The translations under genes and the position numbers were made by a program. From Pollutimonas subterranea (GTDB lineage Bacteria > Pseudomonadota > Gammaproteobacteria > Burkholderiales > Burkholderiaceae_B), in the NCBI RefSeq assembly GCF_002849655.1, contig NZ_PDNW01000008.1, positions 124,001 through 188,000 on the forward strand: a stretch of 64,000 nt of DNA. Direction: 5' to 3'. How positions within the stretch are numbered: the first letter of the stretch is position 1; every line of letters starts with the position of its first letter. The notes under the pieces are model-generated. The model made no database searches, had not been told where the DNA came from, and was given only the letters and a program-made list of their open reading frames with translations. This document shows, piece after piece, positions 25,580 through 33,799 of the stretch.

Positions 25580-27106
25580 TCATTGGCCCTGGTGTTTCAT
25601 ATTGACCGTTACGGTTTTCAGCTGCGTGTAATGCATAAGCGACTCGATACCTTTCTCGCGCCCGATGCCACTCATCTTGTAGCCGCCGAAAGGCGCTTCG
25701 ACCCCTACGGGCATGAAATCATTGACGTACACTTGGCCGGCTTCCAGTTGCCGCGCAACATCATGGGCACGTCCGATATCGCGCGTCCATACCGCCGCCG
25801 CCAGTCCGAAATCACTGTCGTTGGCGATTCGCACCGCTTCCTTCTGACTAGTAAACGGAATGATGCAGCCGACCGGCCCGAAAATCTCTTCTCGTGCAAT
25901 GCGCATCGTGTTGTTCACATTCGAAAAGAGCGTGGGTGCCACAAAGAATCCGGATCCGAGCTGCCCAGCCTGGATACGCGCTCCGCCGCACACGACTTTC
26001 GCCCCTTCCCGCACGCCGATATCGATATAGTCGAGGACTCGACTCATTTGGCTCTCGGAGATGACGGGGCCGATGTCCGCATCGTCGACGCCTGCGCCTA
26101 CCGTGACCTGTTCGAGTGCTGCAGCAACCTTCCCGGTGAACGCGTCTGCCACCGACGCTTCCACCAGAAGTCGGGTACCCGCTGAACATATTTGCCCGGA
26201 GTTGTAGACGAACGCTTTCACCGCTAGCCGGGCCGCTTCGTCCAGGTCGGCGTCCGAAAACACAATAAAGGGCGATTTGCCGCCCAGTTCGCTGGTAACA
26301 GGGCAAATGCGCTCCGCAGCCCGTTGGATCACAAGCTTGCCCGTCGCCACCGAGCCAGTAAATGCAATTTTCCGTACGAGAGCGTGGTCCACAAGGGCCT
26401 GGCCCGTTACCGCGCCGTCACCGGTGACAACGTTGAGTACACCCGCAGGCAGACCGGCCTCCATGCACAAGGCGGCAAGTTCCAATGTGGTGGCACACGT
26501 TTTATCATCAGGCTTCACCACTGCCGAGTTGCCGGCCGCAAGAGCCGGTGCAATACCCCTTCCCGCCTGCGTGATCGGGCCATTCCATGGAATGATATGA
26601 CCCGTTACGCCGTAAGGCTCGCGCAGCGTGTAGACAAGCTGGTCATTGCTTGCCGGAATGACCTCCCCAAAAATTTTATCCGCCGATCCCGCGAAGTACT
26701 CAAAATAGCGGGCGCACGTCTCTACGTCGGCGACTGAAACCTTTAGGGGTTTGCCAGTATCCAGCGTTTCCAAGTGAGCCAGCCAATCACTGTTTTCCCT
26801 GATTAATCTCGCCGTCTCATACAAGATGCGCGACCTATCCCTGGCTTCCAACGCCGACCATGCCCGAAATCCCTTTTGCGCGCTTTGAACGGCTTTGTCG
26901 ATGTCTTCTGCATTTCCTCGCGCAAAATTCCCGACGATCGTTCCCGTGGATGGATCGACCACGGGGTAGTAGTCACCCGAAGCGGGTGCAACCCATTCAC
27001 CGCCGATGAAGTGACCGTACTTGGCCTCTCCGGCGTGCGTACTCAAATGAACTGTGGGCCTGAGATTTGTCAGTCTTTCAGCCTTGGTAGATGCTTGTTG
27101 CGCCAT
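25580..27106 (-). CDS. NAD(P)-dependent aldehyde dehydrogenase
   Basis: A 508-residue aldehyde dehydrogenase. Catalytic Glu273 (TSELGGKSPF) and Cys307 (NSGQICSAG) are present, with the cofactor Asn in IIPWNGPI and Lys198 in VVKPD. The family C-terminal block PFGGYKMSGIGREKG is complete. AAAGGGAAAACA precedes the ATG. It should oxidise the aldehyde formed by the GMC enzyme or released by a TPP decarboxylase. It lies 35 bases after the Bug gene that heads the operon. Confidence 0.94.
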   Translation of the reverse strand: MAQQASTKAERLTNLRPTVHLSTHAGEAKYGHFIGGEWVAPASGDYYPVVDPSTGTIVGNFARGNAEDIDKAVQSAQKGFRAWSALEARDRSRILYETARLIRENSDWLAHLETLDTGKPLKVSVADVETCARYFEYFAGSADKIFGEVIPASNDQLVYTLREPYGVTGHIIPWNGPITQAGRGIAPALAAGNSAVVKPDDKTCATTLELAALCMEAGLPAGVLNVVTGDGAVTGQALVDHALVRKIAFTGSVATGKLVIQRAAERICPVTSELGGKSPFIVFSDADLDEAARLAVKAFVYNSGQICSAGTRLLVEASVADAFTGKVAAALEQVTVGAGVDDADIGPVISESQMSRVLDYIDIGVREGAKVVCGGARIQAGQLGSGFFVAPTLFSNVNNTMRIAREEIFGPVGCIIPFTSQKEAVRIANDSDFGLAAAVWTRDIGRAHDVARQLEAGQVYVNDFMPVGVEAPFGGYKMSGIGREKGIESLMHYTQLKTVTVNMKHQGQ

Positions 27107-27141
27107 TGTTTTCCCTTTTATTGTGTGTCATTTTTAGCAAT

Positions 27142-28119
27142 TCAATTTGCCTTGGCGCCCGAGACTCGTACCATTTCGCCCCAGTTTTTCACCTCTCGCT
27201 CGTACATGGGTCCAAGATCCTCCAGTGCCTCGTCATAGATCTTGTATCCAAGGTCTTTAAGCTGGGTAGCTATTGCCGGAGACTTCAATGCCTTGCGAAC
27301 AGCTTCATTCATCGCTTGCTGAATCTGCTCGCTTGTTCCGGAAGGGGCCATGATGCCGCTCCAGAGGGTGACTTCGTAGCCATCCAACACCTCGCCGATT
27401 GCCGGCGCGTTAGGAAGCAGGTCGGCACGATCAGACGTGGTAACCCCCAAGGCCCGCAACTTCCCGCCTTGAATGCTGGGGTAGACCTCCATCAGTGGCG
27501 CGACATTGGCGTCGATCTGGCCGGATAAAATCGCTAAGTTGGCCGGTGACCCGCCCTTGAACGGCACGTGTTGCATCTTGGCGCCGATCCGCTGCTCGAA
27601 TAATGCGGTGGCCAGATGATGTGATGAGCCAATGCCGGCAGAACCATAATTGAGAGGCTGTGGCGCCGCCTTTGCATAATCGATGAACTCTTCCAGGCTT
27701 TTGGCAGGCGAAGTCGCGGGGACCACGAGCACGTTCGGGAAAGAAACGATCTGCGCCACTGGGGCGAGGTCTTTCTGGAAGTCGTAATTAACAGACTCAT
27801 AGAGCGTGACAGCGGCTGCGTGTGCATTAGTGGCAAACAGGTAGGTGTACCCGTCGGGCTTGGATTGCGCTACGTAAGCTGCACCAATGTTGCCGCCGGC
27901 ACCCGCTTTGTTCTCCACAATGACCGGTTGACCAAGTTGCGCCCTAAGGCCCTCTGCCACGATTCGCGCCGTGATATCGGTGCTTCCTCCCGGCGAGAAT
28001 GGCACGATCAGCGTCACTGGACGCTGCGGCCATTTGGCCTCTGCGGCCATGGTGGTGCAGGTACCCAGCGCGCCGATACATACCGCGGCGATTTTGATTG
28101 TTTTCTTGACGAACTTCAT
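27142..28119 (-). CDS. Bug/TctC-family periplasmic solute receptor
   Basis: A 325-residue Bug receptor heading the operon of aldehyde dehydrogenase, TPP enzyme 2, aldo/keto reductase and GntR. ATG 28119 follows GGAGGAAGACAAA; an ATG eight codons upstream lacks a signal-peptide start. The signal peptide runs to about MAAEA. The ligand loop PFSPGGSTDITAR is canonical. A palindromic operator lies about 80 bases upstream. The same cluster has a second Bug gene (17260) with a different ligand loop, so two compounds may be sensed or captured. Confidence 0.93.
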   Translation of the reverse strand: MKFVKKTIKIAAVCIGALGTCTTMAAEAKWPQRPVTLIVPFSPGGSTDITARIVAEGLRAQLGQPVIVENKAGAGGNIGAAYVAQSKPDGYTYLFATNAHAAAVTLYESVNYDFQKDLAPVAQIVSFPNVLVVPATSPAKSLEEFIDYAKAAPQPLNYGSAGIGSSHHLATALFEQRIGAKMQHVPFKGGSPANLAILSGQIDANVAPLMEVYPSIQGGKLRALGVTTSDRADLLPNAPAIGEVLDGYEVTLWSGIMAPSGTSEQIQQAMNEAVRKALKSPAIATQLKDLGYKIYDEALEDLGPMYEREVKNWGEMVRVSGAKAN

Positions 28120-28198
28120 TTTGTCTTCCTCCAGGTTTGCCAACGTGATACATCGATATGGCCGCTATGCATCATCGGCGGCTCTAGATTTTACCCGT

Positions 28199-28216
28199 CA
28201 TAATGTCGACATTATG
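28199..28216. promoter_or_regulatory. GntR/FadR-type operator, copy 2
   Basis: CATAATGTCGACATTATG is a perfect 18-base palindrome containing the same TAATGTCGACATTA core as the site at 22058. It lies upstream of the Bug gene at 28119. A CATAAT on the minus strand at its edge resembles a -10 element. The repeat of a perfect palindrome at the two likely promoters of the cluster is the best evidence for a shared operator. Confidence 0.68.
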
Positions 28217-28350
28217 GCAATCGTAAGAAAAGAATAGTGCTTCGTCAAGACTTTTTGTCGATAGTTAGGTTTCCCGGAGCCTCCGTGCAAGGCTATCGGC
28301 AAGCGCTTGGCCATTGCGGCCGCTGATAAACGGTATGTCTATAAAAGAAA

Positions 28351-28383
28351 AAACCACCGAAATCAGTAGAATTTCGATGGTTT
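28351..28383 (-). terminator. rho-independent terminator of the CoA-ester operon
   Basis: A 13-base stem with one mismatch (AAACCACCGAAAT at 28351-28363 with ATTTCGATGGTTT at 28371-28383) around a seven-base loop. On the minus strand it is followed by a T-rich tract (TTTTTTCTTTT). It lies about 65 bases after the thioesterase stop, as expected for the end of the leftward operon. Confidence 0.75.
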
Positions 28384-28448
28384 TATGGTTAATGAGTGGG
28401 TGCTCGAAAAAACGGAATTGACGAGATTGAACCGCTGTAAGCGGAAGC

Positions 28449-28859
28449 TCACGATATCGTTGCTCGCTTAAACGACCCCTGAGCGGTTGCAATCAGCTCG
28501 CCGCTGTCCCGCCTTAGCTCAGCGGAAGCGAAGTAAATCTTGCGTCCAGAACCTGTCAAGCGCCCTGTTACTTCAATTCGCCCTTGATCGACTTTGCCGA
28601 TATAGCTGGTGTTCAACATGACTGTAACGGCATGGCGCTTGGGCGCACCCGGTTCGCTATAGGCACCTGAGTATCCGCATGCCGCGTCCAGCATCGTTGC
28701 AATCAAGCCGCCATGAAGGCTGCGCTGACGATTAAGGTGACGCGGCTCGATATCAAGAGCAAATGTGCATGAATCCGGCTGCCATGCCACCAATCGAACC
28801 CCCAGCCACTCGAGCAAGGGATTATCCAAAGCCAGAGGGTCATCTTGCGTTATATCCAT
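28449..28859 (-). CDS. PaaI-type hotdog-fold acyl-CoA thioesterase
   Basis: A 136-residue single hotdog domain. The family motif RSLHGGLIATMLDAACGYS near residues 46-64 contains the HGG turn and the catalytic Asp. It should hydrolyse an aromatic or short acyl-CoA, releasing CoA from dead-end intermediates. It is the last gene of the minus-strand CoA-ester operon, 87 bases after the nitroreductase gene and just before the terminator. Confidence 0.88.
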   Translation of the reverse strand: MDITQDDPLALDNPLLEWLGVRLVAWQPDSCTFALDIEPRHLNRQRSLHGGLIATMLDAACGYSGAYSEPGAPKRHAVTVMLNTSYIGKVDQGRIEVTGRLTGSGRKIYFASAELRRDSGELIATAQGSFKRATIS

Positions 28860-28946
28860 AAAATCTGTCTGCCTTTTTTCAGCGGCTTACCCAGCATAGC
28901 GGTACGGTCGGAGACGGCATCCGCTACTGTCGACGCTGCCCGATAT

Positions 28947-29627
28947 TTACTGATGGAATACCGCGAACTCGTTTACGCCCACGCGCGTGGTTCTTAGCTT
29001 GTTGGCTGGGTGAGATGAATCCTCATATCCAAGCGAAATGCCGCAGATCAGTACTTTGTCTGCGCCAATGGAGAGCTGGTCTCGAACAACGTCGGGGTAA
29101 GCAACCAGCGCGACTTGTGGACATGTATGCAACCCTACCGCTCGTGCCGCAATCATGAAAGCCTGGATGAACATACCCGCGTCAAGCCACGACCCTTGCC
29201 CCATATCGCCATCTATTGTTATGTAGATGACGGCAGGCGCGCCAAAGAAGGAAAAATTGCGGGCGTGCTGCAATTTTGATTGTGCTTTATCGCCTTTTGA
29301 GATGCCCAGAAGCTCGTAAAGCGACCATCCACTTTCACGCCGCCTGCTCAAGTAGGGGTCGCGCCAGGTGCTGGGGTAATACTGATAATCGGGCTGCATC
29401 GGCGTATCGGCATTGAACGCGTCCAATAATGCGGACGAAAGACGATCGCGCGCTTCGTCACGTACCACGTGGACCTGCCACGGCTGAATATTATTCCCGC
29501 TCGGTGCACGGGCGGCCGTATTCAGGATGGTCCGTATAAGCTCTGGATCAACCGGGTCGGGCAGGAAACCCCGCACACTCCTGCGAGTAGAGATGGCTTT
29601 CAAGAGGGCATTGTCTTCTGTGGTCAT
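28947..29627 (-). CDS. nitroreductase-family flavoprotein
   Basis: A 226-residue FMN-dependent nitroreductase-fold protein, with the FMN-binding RRSVRGF and APSGNNIQPWQVHVV segments near residues 15-55. The insertion around MQPDYQYYPSTWRDPYLSRRRESGW is found in the subgroup often annotated in aromatic and nitro-compound degradation clusters. Its native role may be reduction of an enoyl or quinone-like intermediate rather than a nitro group. The start follows GGGAGCCGCGCG. It lies 26 bases after the thiolase gene. Confidence 0.87.
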   Translation of the reverse strand: MTTEDNALLKAISTRRSVRGFLPDPVDPELIRTILNTAARAPSGNNIQPWQVHVVRDEARDRLSSALLDAFNADTPMQPDYQYYPSTWRDPYLSRRRESGWSLYELLGISKGDKAQSKLQHARNFSFFGAPAVIYITIDGDMGQGSWLDAGMFIQAFMIAARAVGLHTCPQVALVAYPDVVRDQLSIGADKVLICGISLGYEDSSHPANKLRTTRVGVNEFAVFHQ

Positions 29628-29653
29628 CGCGCGGCTCCCTATGTACTGTGCGC

Positions 29654-30823
29654 TTACGTTGAAAGTATGGTTACAAGGGCTACAGCCGAATCGCCCGCCA
29701 GTTGCCCACCATTGTTTTCCGCCAGGCCGACTTTCGCGCCCGGCCGTTGGCGCGGACCTGCCTGTCCGCGCAGTTGGCGCGTCAGCTCAATAAGCTGCGC
29801 GGCTCCGGTTGCACCTAGCGGATGGCCACGGCTTAATAGCCCGCCACTGGGATTGACCGAGATTCTCCCACCCAAATCCGTATCTCCAGAGCGTATCAAC
29901 CTGGGTGCATCGCCCGATGCGCAGAAGCCGAGATTTTCATAGTGGATTAATTCGGCCGGTGCGGATGCATCGTGCAACTCGGCCACATGAATATCCTCGG
30001 GGCCTATGCCTGCTTGTTCATAGGCTAGGCGGCCCGCCCTTACCGCCACAACCTCCGACGCCCCCGGAATAGCGGAGACAATACTGCTTGCCCTGACATA
30101 AATCGGCTTATTCGAGATTTTTTTTGCGTAGTCTTGTGAACAAAGAAACAGGACCGCGGCGCCATCGCCGATGGACGAGCACATGAATAATGTAAGCGGA
30201 TCACTGATCATCCGGCTGGCAAGTACTTCTTCCACCGTAGTTTCCTTGCGGAACTGCGCGTGCGGATTCAACGATGCCGCCCTGCGGCTCTTTACCACCA
30301 CCTGGGCGAAGTCGCTGGCCTCCGCGTTGCATGCGCTCATCCATTTCCTGGCCTTGGCCGCATACATGTCCATGAAGATGGAGCCGCTGCCGGAACCTAC
30401 GCCTTGCGGCTTGGGTTCCTCTATATCGACGGCACCCGCAAACGCGCCAAACGACACTGCCTTATCTTCGTGAGACAGCTTTTCCACTCCAACCACGAGC
30501 GCAGTTTCACTCTGGCCCGAGGCAATGGAAAGCCAAGCCAGGTGAAACGCCGTGCTGCTCGACGCGCATGCATTTTCCACGTTGAACATAGGCTTGCCTG
30601 AAAGGCCCGTGTTCCTCAGTGCCGCCTGGGCCCTGATCATCTCCTGCCCATTGACTGTCCCGCCTGCGGCATTGCCAAAGTAAATCTGGTCAACATCGCC
30701 TGCGCCGACGCCCGCGTCGTCCAGGGCTGCTTTAACGGCTTCCTCGCATAGAGACTTCACATTGCGATCGAGGAATTTTCCAAAGGGTGTCATGCCGACA
30801 CCGGCAACAACGACTGATCTCAC
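29654..30823 (-). CDS. SCP-x-type thiolase
   Basis: A 389-residue thiolase-fold protein of the sterol-carrier/lipid-transfer (SCP-x) branch. The nucleophilic Cys is in NVENACASSSTAFHLA and the His in SRGHPLGATGAAQL, but the second active-site Cys of ordinary thiolases is replaced (ENNGGQLAGDSAV), as is usual for this branch. The start is GTG at 30823, preceded by GGAGTAGACT, three bases from the enoyl-CoA hydratase stop. Many members pair with a DUF35 OB-fold subunit; none is adjacent here. It should cleave a 3-oxoacyl-CoA. Confidence 0.88.
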   Translation of the reverse strand: MRSVVVAGVGMTPFGKFLDRNVKSLCEEAVKAALDDAGVGAGDVDQIYFGNAAGGTVNGQEMIRAQAALRNTGLSGKPMFNVENACASSSTAFHLAWLSIASGQSETALVVGVEKLSHEDKAVSFGAFAGAVDIEEPKPQGVGSGSGSIFMDMYAAKARKWMSACNAEASDFAQVVVKSRRAASLNPHAQFRKETTVEEVLASRMISDPLTLFMCSSIGDGAAVLFLCSQDYAKKISNKPIYVRASSIVSAIPGASEVVAVRAGRLAYEQAGIGPEDIHVAELHDASAPAELIHYENLGFCASGDAPRLIRSGDTDLGGRISVNPSGGLLSRGHPLGATGAAQLIELTRQLRGQAGPRQRPGAKVGLAENNGGQLAGDSAVALVTILST

Positions 30824-30826
30824 AGT

Positions 30827-31579
30827 CTACTCCTTGATTAAGAATTTCTGTAACGCCGTCTTGAAGGCTTTTGAATGGAAACACGCGGCCTGATGTTCCG
30901 ACTCGAGGACAAGGGCCTCATCGAGCGTTGCCGCTTCCGCGTTGATCATCGCTTTGGTCCTTTGCCAAGCCATACCGGGGAAGGAGGCCCAGGTCTGGGC
31001 AAGCTGCCTGGCTTTACTAAGCGTTGCACCGGACTCGGCCAACTCATCAGCGACGCCAATGTCTATCGCTTGCTCGGCCGATATCGCGGCGGCGCTCAGC
31101 AACAGCTTCTTGGCGGCACCTTCACCCACCTTGGCACGGAGCAACGGAACGCAGCCCCAGTCAGGGACCAATCCGATTTTCAGGAAAGGGAATGCAATCT
31201 TGGCGTCGCGCGCGACCACAATCGCGTCGCAGGCCAGTATCAATCCGGCCGCGCCCCCCGCAGCCGCTCCCTCGACTGCCGCAATGACCGGCTTATCGGC
31301 ATACCGGACAGCCCGGATGCAGCGATGGGCCGCATCCAATATGGCGTCCAGTTCCTCTCCGGCGGGCTCGACGAAAGCAGCAATGTCGCCACCAACACTG
31401 AAGTGTTTTCCATGGCCGGTAATGACAATTGCGCGTACGTCCCGGGCACTGGCCAGCGCCTCCAACGCATCGGCAAGGCCAACGCGGATAGACTGGTCAA
31501 ACGCATTGTGCTTTTCGGGCCGGAATATGGTGACTATCCCGATATGATCCTCTACTTCAATAAGCACCTTGCCGCTCAT
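30827..31579 (-). CDS. enoyl-CoA hydratase/isomerase (PaaG-like)
   Basis: A 250-residue crotonase-fold protein. The first oxyanion-hole segment is GKHFSVGGDIAAF, and the second AAVEGAAAGGAAGLILACD. Instead of the hydratase Glu it has KIGLVPDWGCVPLL, the Asp-type wording of PaaG/enoyl-CoA isomerases. Double-bond shift is therefore more likely than hydration. Its start overlaps the stop of the flavoprotein gene by four bases (ATGA). Confidence 0.9.
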   Translation of the reverse strand: MSGKVLIEVEDHIGIVTIFRPEKHNAFDQSIRVGLADALEALASARDVRAIVITGHGKHFSVGGDIAAFVEPAGEELDAILDAAHRCIRAVRYADKPVIAAVEGAAAGGAAGLILACDAIVVARDAKIAFPFLKIGLVPDWGCVPLLRAKVGEGAAKKLLLSAAAISAEQAIDIGVADELAESGATLSKARQLAQTWASFPGMAWQRTKAMINAEAATLDEALVLESEHQAACFHSKAFKTALQKFLIKE

Positions 31580-32592
31580 GATGTCCCCGCGCGCCGCAAA
31601 GTAGCGGCCGAGTGGTTAACGGCAGCCAGAGCAGCCACCGCCGCATCGATGATTTCATCTATGATTGCCTCCACGGGCTTGATTTCGCGAGCGAAAACCC
31701 CTGCCGGACCCATATCGATCAGTCCTCGGCTGTAATCGCCGCTGCGGTATGCCTCCTGGACCAAAGATCCTTGCACAAGGGGTTGGTAGGCTTCGAAATC
31801 CAGTATTCCATCCATTTCAAGCTTGACGACATCATGTGCGGTGGCGTTGTTCAGCACACGATGCTGCTTGCCGAACGTGGACATCACAACACGGCTGGCG
31901 GATTCATCCAGGCTCGCCACGTATTCCTTATAATCGCGGTGCGCCCAGATTTCCTCTGCCACAACCATCCTGGATCCCAGCATCATCGCATCGGCGCCCA
32001 TTGCAAGCGTGCTGATCAGATGACGTCCATCGCCCATTCCGCCGCCTAGAACCAGCGGACAGTTAAGCGCATCGGCCGCAAGAGGCCCTTGGACTATCTG
32101 GCCGTGCATGTATTGGCCCGTGTGTCCGCCGGCCTCGCCGCTGATAACCGTGATGGCGTCGACACCCAGCTTCTCAGCGCTTAATGCGTAGCGGATAGCC
32201 GGTACTTTATGAATGACCGTGCACCCAGCGCTCTTCAGCTTGTCGAGCAGCCAGGCCGGATTATTGCCGGACGTTTCTACAAACCTTACCTCTTCCTCGA
32301 TGATCACATCGAGCATAGGCGTCAAAACGCTTTTTATGTCCGGCCTGCGCCCGATTGAGACGCTCACACCAAAGGGCTCGCCTTGGGTGAGCTTGCGGCA
32401 TAGACGGATCTCTTGACGAAAGCGTTCGGGATTCCCTGGAAAAGACATACAGGTCATGAAACCCATTGCTCCCGCGTTGACAACCGCCGCCACATACCTC
32501 GCATCGGCAAGCCACTGCAATCCCCCACACAAGATAGGATGGCGAATCCCGAAAAGAGATGTGATCCTTGTCGCGAATACTTGTTCTCTCAC
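31576..32592 (-). CDS. nitronate monooxygenase/FabK-like FMN protein
   Basis: A 338-residue FMN TIM-barrel protein of the nitronate-monooxygenase (2-nitropropane dioxygenase) family. The catalytic His lies in SGEAGGHTG, and the FMN phosphate segments GGGMGDGRH and GADAMMLGSR follow. The start is GTG at 32592, nine bases before the CoA-transferase stop in transcript order, with AGGTATCGCT upstream. In operons with CoA-transferase and crotonases, members may act on enoyl-CoA or nitro compounds. Its co-occurrence with a nitroreductase makes a nitro-substituted acid worth considering, but this is not proof. Confidence 0.87.
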   Translation of the reverse strand: MREQVFATRITSLFGIRHPILCGGLQWLADARYVAAVVNAGAMGFMTCMSFPGNPERFRQEIRLCRKLTQGEPFGVSVSIGRRPDIKSVLTPMLDVIIEEEVRFVETSGNNPAWLLDKLKSAGCTVIHKVPAIRYALSAEKLGVDAITVISGEAGGHTGQYMHGQIVQGPLAADALNCPLVLGGGMGDGRHLISTLAMGADAMMLGSRMVVAEEIWAHRDYKEYVASLDESASRVVMSTFGKQHRVLNNATAHDVVKLEMDGILDFEAYQPLVQGSLVQEAYRSGDYSRGLIDMGPAGVFAREIKPVEAIIDEIIDAAVAALAAVNHSAATLRRAGTS

Positions 32593-32600
32593 AGCGATAC

Positions 32601-33785
32601 CTATACCTGGTTTGTGGTACTTACGGACAGCGACGTTTGCGACGCCAGATGCTCAAGGATTTCTTGCGTATCTTCACCCAGACGCGGCGGCGCTTTTACT
32701 TGCGCCACTGGCTTGCATCCGTGCGCCGATGGATGGAACGGAGCGATCACTTCGAGCTCTCCGGCATCGGCATGGTCAAACTTGGTTGTGAACTGGCCCT
32801 CGTTGAACAACGCCGACGCGGTGACGTCGGCATAGTCGGCGACTGGCGCGCAGATGATGTCGGCAAGCTCGAGCATGGAAATCCACTCCTGGGTCGTCCT
32901 CGTCCGCATGACAGGCGCAATAAGGGCGGAAAGCTCTTGTCGGTTCATCACGCGATCGGTCGGGCTCTTGAAGCGCGCGTCTTCGATTAAGGCCTCCTGC
33001 CCCAACAATCGGCAAAAGGCTTGCCACCTTTGCGGATGATAGGCTGCCACCATGACCCAACCGTCCTTGGCGGGATAGGCTTCGTTGGGTGCCGAATAAG
33101 GCGCACCGCTCCCGCAAGGAACGGGTACTTCATTGGTAGAAAAGTAAGAAGCCAGGGAAACCTGCTGCAGCTGTATGGAACTTGCGAACATGCTGACGTC
33201 CAGCCACTGTCCTTCGCCGGTGGCGGCTCGGTGCAAAAGAGCATCCTGTATGGCGATTGTCGCCAAAAAGCCGGTGGTCATATCTATGACTGGAGCCTGG
33301 ACCTTACTGGGCTCGCCATCAGGAAATCCGCATACGCTCATCAAGCCCGAAACTGCCTGGACAATCCCGTCGACACCCGGCTTCTCCTTGGACACGCCAT
33401 GTTGCCCATAGGCCGAAATGCTGCAATAGATCAGGTCGGACTTGAGTTGACGGGCCACGTCGTATCCGAGCCCGAGACGATCCATGACTCCGGGCCTGAA
33501 ACTCTCAACCACGATGTCGGACTGCGCGATCAATTGCTTGGCGCTTTCCACACCTTCAGGCGTTTTGAGATCGAGCACAATACTGCGCTTATTTCGATTC
33601 AACGCCATGAAGATGACGCTTTGTCCGTTTTGCCAGGGCGGACCCAGTTGCCGGCCCAGGTCCCCCGTAGGGGCCTCCACTTTTATAACGTCCGCCCCAC
33701 GGTCCGCCAGCATCATCGTGCAAGTGGGTCCCGCGGCGACCTGGGAGAAATCGATTATGCGTATTCCCTTCAGCGTGGCTTGCAT
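32601..33785 (-). CDS. CaiB/BaiF family (class III) CoA-transferase
   Basis: A 394-residue class III CoA-transferase. The N-terminal IRIIDFSQVAAGPTCTMMLADRGADVIKVE and the active-site region PGVDGIVQAVSG, with the likely catalytic Asp139, are typical. It would activate the incoming acid by moving CoA from another acyl-CoA, the entry step of the operon. AAAGGTAGAACG precedes the ATG. It is 14 bases after the Bug gene in transcript order, tying uptake to activation. Confidence 0.93.
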   Translation of the reverse strand: MQATLKGIRIIDFSQVAAGPTCTMMLADRGADVIKVEAPTGDLGRQLGPPWQNGQSVIFMALNRNKRSIVLDLKTPEGVESAKQLIAQSDIVVESFRPGVMDRLGLGYDVARQLKSDLIYCSISAYGQHGVSKEKPGVDGIVQAVSGLMSVCGFPDGEPSKVQAPVIDMTTGFLATIAIQDALLHRAATGEGQWLDVSMFASSIQLQQVSLASYFSTNEVPVPCGSGAPYSAPNEAYPAKDGWVMVAAYHPQRWQAFCRLLGQEALIEDARFKSPTDRVMNRQELSALIAPVMRTRTTQEWISMLELADIICAPVADYADVTASALFNEGQFTTKFDHADAGELEVIAPFHPSAHGCKPVAQVKAPPRLGEDTQEILEHLASQTSLSVSTTNQV

Positions 33786-33799
33786 CGTTCTACCTTTTA

